DNA of 64,000 nt from Actinoplanes sichuanensis (GTDB lineage: Bacteria; Actinomycetota; Actinomycetes; Mycobacteriales; Micromonosporaceae). The position numbers were made by a program, and so were the translations under genes. The notes below the pieces were generated by a model. The model ran no database searches, was not told where the DNA came from, and saw nothing but the letters and a program-made list of their open reading frames with translations. The stretch is taken from the NCBI RefSeq assembly GCF_033097365.1, contig NZ_AP028461.1:9699501-9763500 (forward strand). Reading direction: 5' to 3'. Shown piece by piece: positions 58,232 through 64,000 of this stretch (the first letter of the stretch is position 1; every line of letters starts with the position of its first letter).

Positions 58232-61200
58232 TCACCGGCCGGTCAGGCCGGTCAGCTCGCGGAGCAACTCGGAAACGGTGACGCGGTCGAGGTTGTCCAG
58301 GGTAACGTGACCCCGGTCGTTCCGCCGCCACCCGTGATCGTTGCTGCCGTCGTGCAGGAACACGCCGGTCAACTCCTGCTCGGCCGCCATGTCGATGTAG
58401 CCGATGGAGAACCCGGGCTCGAACTCGACTACCAGTTCACGACCGGGCTCGATCGCGAACCCGATACTGGCCTGATAGCCGGCGTCCTTCGGGGTCTCCC
58501 GCCGCCAGCCCCGTCGCTCCAGCCCGAGCAGACGGCCGGTCGGCACCTTGCGCCCCTCGAAGCGGACCAGCCGGCTGATCGTGGCCTCCTCCTCGGTGAG
58601 CGTGAGAACCGGCCGCCCCAACTGCTCGAACGGCTGAAGGATCTCGTAGTCGGCGAAGACCGCCGCCCAGGCCGCGAGATCGTCACCCAGGTGAATCGGA
58701 TGGGCCACCCCGACCACGGCGTCGTCCGGGAGCGTCGTCTCCTCATCGTCCACGGTGGAGAGCGTCCGATCCTCGGCGATCCGGAACGAGCGGACGGCCA
58801 CCGGCCCGGTCTTCGTGTCGGCCGGCGGCGCGGTCTTCGTGTCGGCCGACGTGCTGTCGAAGCGGGCCCAGACCAGGCGGCGGACCAGGTGCCACAGCAG
58901 GGGATGCTCGACGAACAGCCGCCGGAACTCGGCGCCCGACCAGCGACGATTGGTGATCATCGCGTGCTCCAGGCGACGCACCTGGTCGGCGGCCACCGTG
59001 CGGACGTCCTTCTTCAGCGTGCTGAACCGCTGGTAGGCGGCCTGAGCCAGATCGGTGTCGTCCCGCACACCCGGTTTCGGCAGCGCCTTCAACCGCTTGC
59101 CCCCGGACTCGGTCACCACCGGCTGGAGCTGCTCGTCGAAGCCGACCACGAACCGCCGGGGACCGTAGTCGAGGTGCAGGCCGCCGTCCGCCTCCAGCCC
59201 GAAGTCGGGCACCAGCCGGTCGGCCAGTTGCTCGGCGGTCAGACCGAGAGACGCGCCGACCTCGTCCATCTTCTGCACGGCGGCACTCTTGAGCCCGGTG
59301 AACTTCGACCGCTGCGCGATGGTGTGCAGGTGCATCAGGGCCACATCGGTGCCGATCGCGGTCAGGACCTGCAAGCCGATCACCGACTTGTTGTGGCCGC
59401 CCTCGCCCGGCCACGCCAGGATCAGCGGCGCCAACCGGCGGACCGTGTCGTCGTCGCCCAGATGCCCGAGCGCCTCGAACGCCCACCGCTCCTTCCAGAC
59501 CGATCCGGACGTCCCCCACAACTCGAAGAGACTCCAGCCGAACGCCGCGAGACTCGACGGCTCGCACGCCTCCCGGACGGCCGCCCGATACGGCTCGGGC
59601 GCACCCAGCGCGAGCAGCACGAACAGGTTTTCCACCGCCTCACCGGGCAGCGAACCGGACCCGTCCCGCAGCAGGATCGGCTGTAGCACACCCGGTGTCG
59701 CCCACACCGGCACCGCCGGGATCCTGGACGGATCCAGGGCGTCCGGGTCGGCGCTGATCAGCGTCTCGACGGCGGCCGCGACCGGATCGCCGTAACCACG
59801 GGCGGCGGCCCGGACCTCCTCGGAACGGCCGTTGGTGTGAAGTGCGAGCAGAGCGGCCTCGGCCTGCCGCCGGGCCGGGCCGGGTTTGCCGACCGCTGGT
59901 GGCACCAGAGCACGGGCCGCCTCGGCCGGATGCCGCAGGAGCCAGGCCAGCGCGTCGTCGCGTACCCCTTTGAGGCGGGCCATCCAATCGGCCATCAGCA
60001 CCGCGATCGCCGGTGACGAGAACGGCTGCAGAGCCGGGGCGACGTCGACAGGTGAGTGCGGCGCCAGACTCATCAACGCCGGCAACGTGTCACTTCCGAA
60101 CCGGGAGGTGATCAGGCGCATGTAGGTGCCGGCCATCCACGGGTCGTGGGGCCGCCACTCCAACAGCGTCGGAAGGGCGATCTCCGTGGTCGAGTCGATG
60201 AAGAACAGGAACGCGTCCCGCAGCGGCAACTGATTGGCGAGCACCGCCTGGCGCCGCACCTCCGGATCCCACCTACCGTCGTGCTCATACCGCTGGAAGG
60301 GCAGTGCCGCCCACTGTTTCCGCTCGCCCGGCAGCCACTCGAAGGTCATCGGATCGTCGCAGGTCAGGCCGGTGATGATGGTCGGTTCGGCCGGTTCCGG
60401 AAGGTGCCGCCACGGCGGGTCGGCGAGAACCGGCGGCACCACGGAGAGCGGGGCGGTCGCCACCGCCGCGGCCTCGGCGAGGACCTGCTCGACCCGCTCG
60501 GTCGCCGCCGCGCTGAGCTCTGGGCCGAGTCGGGCCGCGAGCTCGCGGTGTTTCAGCAGGTGCCCGCGGAACAGGTCGGCCGTGGCCGGAGCATCGGCGC
60601 CCTCCGCCAGCAGCCGCAGCGCCCGAGCCGGGAAACGCTCGGTGTGCTCGAGCAGGGCGGGCTTCACGTATTTGACGCCGATCCGCTCGATCAGCCCCCG
60701 CGTCACGTGGTCACCGGGCAGTTCGACGAGGATCGCGAGCAGCCGTTTCCGGTCATCGGTGCTGTACGCGTCGTCGAACCAGCCGAACAGCACCGCAGCG
60801 GCCGCCGCACCGACCCCGTCGATCATGGTGACGAGCAGGTTCATCGAGTAGAGGAACGCGTCCCGGTCAGCCACCGTGGCCAGGGCCGTCACGTCCGCAG
60901 CGGTGCTCGCCGCCAGGAGCAGCAGAGTCCCGAGGTTGTCGTCACCGGCGGCGACCGCATCATCGCGGTCCTGCTCGAACCAGGCCCGTTCCTCCGGAAC
61001 GAGGACGGCCACGGCCGTCCGGGCATGAAGACCTTTGTCACGGTACGGTCGAAGCGCGTCCACCACCTGCGCATACGTTTGTTCCGGCGCGCTCGCGAGC
61101 GCCTGGCGAACCCGCAGGAGGACCCGGGCGGTCGCGCTGGGGTGCACGGCCGGGCGCCGCTCATCGTCCCGGCGGTGCCGGACCCCCGGCCGCTGGCGCG

Positions 61201-61978
61201 ACGAACTCAGCGAATCGTCATCCGTCACGATCAACGAGGCCATCGTGACCGCGGCCTCGGCGGCGAAGATCAGCCCACGCTCCCGAATCCACAGGTCGGC
61301 GAAGTGGTTGGCCCAGGCACTCGAATCCCAGTGCCCGTGGTCAGCGGTGGCCATGACCGCCGCCGCCCCCAACGGAGCCGCGTCGGACGCCCCGTCCAGC
61401 CAGGCCAGACCTTCTCGCCGAGTCACCTCTTCGGTGGTGGGCGCCTCGAGCAGAGCCCGTGCCCGCTTCGGCTTACGCCCGAGCTCCCCGTCGACAGCGA
61501 CCCGAGCCTTGGCATTGGGCGTGAACTTCCCCACCCCGGAACTCCCACGCCGAGGCGTCCGAGACCGACCCCAGGCCACCGGAAGGACGAAGACATCCTC
61601 ATCCTTCGCAAATCGCTCATTCCCGCCCTCAAGGCTGGCGGCACCTGTCGCAGCGGGGCTGGTTGCGGTCGCGGTGCCGGTTGCAGCGGCGCTGGGGGTG
61701 GCGCCGGTTGCGGTAGGGGTGGCGGTTGCGGTGAGGGCGGCCGCGGCATGAGCGGTGGGCGGCGTGGAGAGGACGGCGGTCTCGACGTAGCCCTTGCGGA
61801 GCTTTTCGCTGATCAGCTTGGTCTCGTGAGCCGCTGCGGCGGGATCGTCGGCCAGCGTCTTGACACTCGTCTGGCCCTGCGTGCCGAGCCGGCCGAATCG
61901 GACCGTCACCCGGCTGCCCGTCCGGGCGATCTCCCAGAACTTGGCCGAGGTGCCCTCGACGAACTCGAAACCCCGCAT
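58232..61978 (-). CDS. WGR and DUF4132 (MolR-like) domain protein
   Basis: 1248 residues; the start at 61978 is set by the WGR domain (MRGFEFVEGTSAKFWEIARTG, then VTVRFGRLGTQGQ). A GTG 9 bp upstream is possible. A low-complexity Ala/Thr/Pro linker (about residues 85-125) leads to a helical repeat region and the C-terminal DUF4132 domain (RRLVPDFG-like; DRLVPDFGLEADG ... WRRETPKDAGYQASI). WGR domains bind nucleic acid or act in PARP-like proteins. DUF4132 genes often occur near MoxR/VWA/SWIM genes in actinobacteria, but no such gene is in view. Function is unknown. The paralogue lies directly upstream. Confidence 0.85.
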   Translation of the reverse strand: MRGFEFVEGTSAKFWEIARTGSRVTVRFGRLGTQGQTSVKTLADDPAAAAHETKLISEKLRKGYVETAVLSTPPTAHAAAALTATATPTATGATPSAAATGTATATSPAATGAASLEGGNERFAKDEDVFVLPVAWGRSRTPRRGSSGVGKFTPNAKARVAVDGELGRKPKRARALLEAPTTEEVTRREGLAWLDGASDAAPLGAAAVMATADHGHWDSSAWANHFADLWIRERGLIFAAEAAVTMASLIVTDDDSLSSSRQRPGVRHRRDDERRPAVHPSATARVLLRVRQALASAPEQTYAQVVDALRPYRDKGLHARTAVAVLVPEERAWFEQDRDDAVAAGDDNLGTLLLLAASTAADVTALATVADRDAFLYSMNLLVTMIDGVGAAAAAVLFGWFDDAYSTDDRKRLLAILVELPGDHVTRGLIERIGVKYVKPALLEHTERFPARALRLLAEGADAPATADLFRGHLLKHRELAARLGPELSAAATERVEQVLAEAAAVATAPLSVVPPVLADPPWRHLPEPAEPTIITGLTCDDPMTFEWLPGERKQWAALPFQRYEHDGRWDPEVRRQAVLANQLPLRDAFLFFIDSTTEIALPTLLEWRPHDPWMAGTYMRLITSRFGSDTLPALMSLAPHSPVDVAPALQPFSSPAIAVLMADWMARLKGVRDDALAWLLRHPAEAARALVPPAVGKPGPARRQAEAALLALHTNGRSEEVRAAARGYGDPVAAAVETLISADPDALDPSRIPAVPVWATPGVLQPILLRDGSGSLPGEAVENLFVLLALGAPEPYRAAVREACEPSSLAAFGWSLFELWGTSGSVWKERWAFEALGHLGDDDTVRRLAPLILAWPGEGGHNKSVIGLQVLTAIGTDVALMHLHTIAQRSKFTGLKSAAVQKMDEVGASLGLTAEQLADRLVPDFGLEADGGLHLDYGPRRFVVGFDEQLQPVVTESGGKRLKALPKPGVRDDTDLAQAAYQRFSTLKKDVRTVAADQVRRLEHAMITNRRWSGAEFRRLFVEHPLLWHLVRRLVWARFDSTSADTKTAPPADTKTGPVAVRSFRIAEDRTLSTVDDEETTLPDDAVVGVAHPIHLGDDLAAWAAVFADYEILQPFEQLGRPVLTLTEEEATISRLVRFEGRKVPTGRLLGLERRGWRRETPKDAGYQASIGFAIEPGRELVVEFEPGFSIGYIDMAAEQELTGVFLHDGSNDHGWRRNDRGHVTLDNLDRVTVSELLRELTGLTGR

Positions 61979-62046
61979 GCCGCGCACAGTAACGACCGGG
62001 ACCGACAAAAATCGAAGATCATTGCGCACGCCCGGGTCGCCGGCGC

Positions 62047-64000
62047 TCAGGTGGTCAGGTCGGTCAGATCGCGGAGGACTTCCGAGACGGTCACCCGGTC
62101 CAGGTGGCTGAGGGCGACGTGGCTCTTCTCGCTTCGGCTCCAGCGGTGCGTCGTGCCGTTGTACAGCCAGATGTCCCTGAGTTCCTGTTCGGGTGAGTAG
62201 CCGATGCCACCGATCGCGATGCCCGGCTCGAAGTCGATGACGATCTGCATGCCGTCCTCCACCGGGAACTCCAGGCGGCTCTGGATCCCGGCGTCCTGCG
62301 GTGCCTCCCGGCGCCAGCCGCGTCGCTCCATGCCCAGCAGCTTCGTCGTCGGCACCTTGGCGCCCTGGAAGCGGACCAGGCGGCTGCCCTTCAGATCCGT
62401 CTCGGTCAGGGCGAAGACCGGGCGGCCCAATTGCGGGAACGGCTGCAGGATCTCGTAGTCGGCGAAAAGCTCGGCCCACGCGCCCACCTCGTCGCCCAGG
62501 TGCAGTGGGTGGGCCACCCCGACCGCGGCGTCGTCGGCCGGCACGGTCGTCTCGTCCTCCACCGTGGACAGCGTGCGGTCCTCGGCGATCCGGAACGAGC
62601 CCACCGTCGTACCGTCCGGGCCGAAGGTGACCCAGACCAGACGGCGGACGATGTGCCACAGCAGGGGATGACCGGCGAACAGCTTGTGGAACTCGGCTCC
62701 GGTCCACCTGCGGTTGGTGACCATGGCCCGTTCCAGGCGGCGGACCTGGTCGGTCGCGATGGTCCGGACGTCCTTCTTCAGGCCGGCGAAACGCCGATGG
62801 GCGGCGGGCGCCAGGAGAGCGTCGTCGCGGGTGCCCGGTTTGGGCAGCGCCTTCAGCGGTTTGCCGGTGCCGTCGGTCACGAACGGGCGCAGTTGCTCGT
62901 CGAAACCGACCACGAACTGCCGGGGACCGTAGTCGAGGCGCAGGCTGCCGTCCGAGTCCAGCCCGAAGTCGGGGACCAGGCGGTCGGCCAGCTGATCGGC
63001 GGTCAGCCCCAGCCCGTCCGCCACCGCCTGCATCATCCGCTGCGCCGCATGTTTCAGGGCGCTGAACCTGGCCCGCTGCGCGATGGTGTGCAGGTGCATC
63101 AGGGCCACGTCGGTGCCGATCCGGGCCAGCACGTGCAGGCCGGTGATCGCCCTCTGATGACCGCCCTCGCCGGGCCAGGCCAGGATCAGCGGGGCCAACC
63201 GGCGGACCGTGTCGTCGTCGCCCAGCAGGCCCAGTGCGTCCAGAGCCCAGTTGTCCTTGGCCGCCGAGCCGGCCGCCTGCCACTGCTCGAAGACGCTCCA
63301 CGCGAACGCGGCCAGACTGCCCGGCTCACACACGGCCCGCACCTCGGCCAGCCCGGCCGCCGGGGTCTCCAGACGGGACATCGCCAGCATGGTGATCAGG
63401 TTCGCCGTCGGGGCGGCCGGGAGTGACCCGGCGCCGTCGCGCAGCAGGACCGGGCGGAGCGCCTCAGGGGTGGCCCAGACCGGCATCGCCGGGATCTTCA
63501 CCGGGACCAGTGTCGCCGGGTCGGTGGTGAGCAGGACCTCGACGGCGGCCGCAGCGTCCGGACCGTAGGCCCGGGCGGCCTCGCGGATCGTGTCCGCATG
63601 ACCGTGGTCGCGGAGCGCGAGCAGCGCGGTCTCGGCCTGGCGCCGGGCCACCCCGGCCTTGCCGAGCGCCGCCGGGAGCAGGGCTCGGGCGGCTGCCGCG
63701 GGATGCCGGCGCAGCCAGTCGAGAGCCTCCTCCCGAACCGTCTTCAGCCGGGTCAGCCAATCCGCCATCAGGGCGGCCACCTGCGGTGAGGTGAACGGGA
63801 GGAACAGTCGAGAGCTCTCGGCCGGCGCACTCCGGCCGAGTGCGAGGAAGACCGGCAGGGCGTCGGTCTCGAAGCGGGCGGCCACCGGACGCAGGTAGCT
63901 GTCGGCCGCCCACACATTGTCGGGCCGCCACTCGACCAGGGCCTTGCGGGCCAGGTCGTCCGGCAGATCGAGAAGGAAGGCCGTCGCCTCACGCAGGGAC
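62047..64000 (-). CDS. DUF4132 (MolR-like) protein, 5' end outside the window
   Basis: About 650 C-terminal residues are visible; the frame remains open to the window edge (LREATAFLLDLPDDLARKAL), so the N-terminus, possibly a WGR domain, is missing. The visible part aligns along its length with the gene at 58232: matching blocks include LAPLILAWPGEGGH, DVALMHLHTIAQR, DRLVPDFGLDSDG and DYGPRQFVVGFDEQL. The two are tandem duplicates separated by 68 bp and probably cotranscribed. Function is unknown. Confidence 0.85.
   Translation of the reverse strand, partial: SLREATAFLLDLPDDLARKALVEWRPDNVWAADSYLRPVAARFETDALPVFLALGRSAPAESSRLFLPFTSPQVAALMADWLTRLKTVREEALDWLRRHPAAAARALLPAALGKAGVARRQAETALLALRDHGHADTIREAARAYGPDAAAAVEVLLTTDPATLVPVKIPAMPVWATPEALRPVLLRDGAGSLPAAPTANLITMLAMSRLETPAAGLAEVRAVCEPGSLAAFAWSVFEQWQAAGSAAKDNWALDALGLLGDDDTVRRLAPLILAWPGEGGHQRAITGLHVLARIGTDVALMHLHTIAQRARFSALKHAAQRMMQAVADGLGLTADQLADRLVPDFGLDSDGSLRLDYGPRQFVVGFDEQLRPFVTDGTGKPLKALPKPGTRDDALLAPAAHRRFAGLKKDVRTIATDQVRRLERAMVTNRRWTGAEFHKLFAGHPLLWHIVRRLVWVTFGPDGTTVGSFRIAEDRTLSTVEDETTVPADDAAVGVAHPLHLGDEVGAWAELFADYEILQPFPQLGRPVFALTETDLKGSRLVRFQGAKVPTTKLLGMERRGWRREAPQDAGIQSRLEFPVEDGMQIVIDFEPGIAIGGIGYSPEQELRDIWLYNGTTHRWSRSEKSHVALSHLDRVTVSEVLRDLTDLTT

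Noticed and set aside
58216..58242. Terminator between heme oxygenase and the DUF4132 gene
   Set aside because: Two CCGGCCGG palindromes lie there, but the stem is short and overlaps the next gene's end; not convincing.
58232..63301. 1689-codon extension of the DUF4132 gene
   Set aside because: The part beyond 61978 is an out-of-frame shadow of the upstream paralogue; the WGR domain marks the true start.

Overview
The window is very GC-rich, strongly GC3-biased DNA from a filamentous actinomycete. The density of secreted Ig-like, RTX-like, chitinase and glucanase genes, the melC1-melC2 tyrosinase pair and the Ni-superoxide dismutase fit Micromonosporaceae. My best guess is Actinoplanes or a close relative, which is an inference from protein style and not a database match. 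No rRNA, tRNA, CRISPR array, phage or insertion sequence was seen. Most convergent gene pairs are separated by a strong hairpin terminator.

Positions 1-12100 hold secreted, non-enzymatic surface proteins: Ig-like proteins that share a C-terminal module ending in TY[RK]R, two RTX-like calcium-binding proteins, a frameshifted hypothetical gene, and a copper-radical (galactose oxidase-like) enzyme in an operon with an Ig-like protein. Positions 12367-32000 concern the cell wall and polysaccharides. They encode a class A penicillin-binding protein with an extra beta-lactamase-like domain, a GH43 enzyme, a FAS1 protein, three GH18 chitinases, a GH16 glucanase with a ricin-type lectin, an LCP ligase, the tyrosinase operon, a BI-1 membrane protein and beta-propeller proteins. 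The two chitinase loci share a promoter in which a GTTAAC palindrome fills the 17-bp spacer.

Positions 32000-45850 hold a DHFR-like reductase, two secreted cell-wall-hydrolase-like proteins carrying the same seven-repeat propeller, an Xre-SARP-NB-ARC-TPR regulator, a sigma-factor/Lcl remnant, a flavin reductase-sodN operon behind a SoxR-type promoter, a STAND ATPase, a third RTX-like protein and a small membrane protein.

Positions 45841-64000 hold a secreted protein of unknown function, a type III restriction-modification pair whose Res subunit has lost its C-terminal nuclease region, and a heme-acquisition island. In the island, a near-consensus IdeR/DtxR iron box lies between two divergent operons. 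One encodes an anchored surface protein and HmuT-HmuU-HmuV; the other encodes an HtaA protein with a WxL-like domain and a DUF916 (WxL-interacting) protein whose reading frame runs without a stop into heme oxygenase. Surface heme binding, import and heme cleavage would thus share one iron-controlled locus. This heme/WxL arrangement is the most novel system I can see. The window ends with two tandem DUF4132 (MolR-like) genes, the second cut by the window edge.
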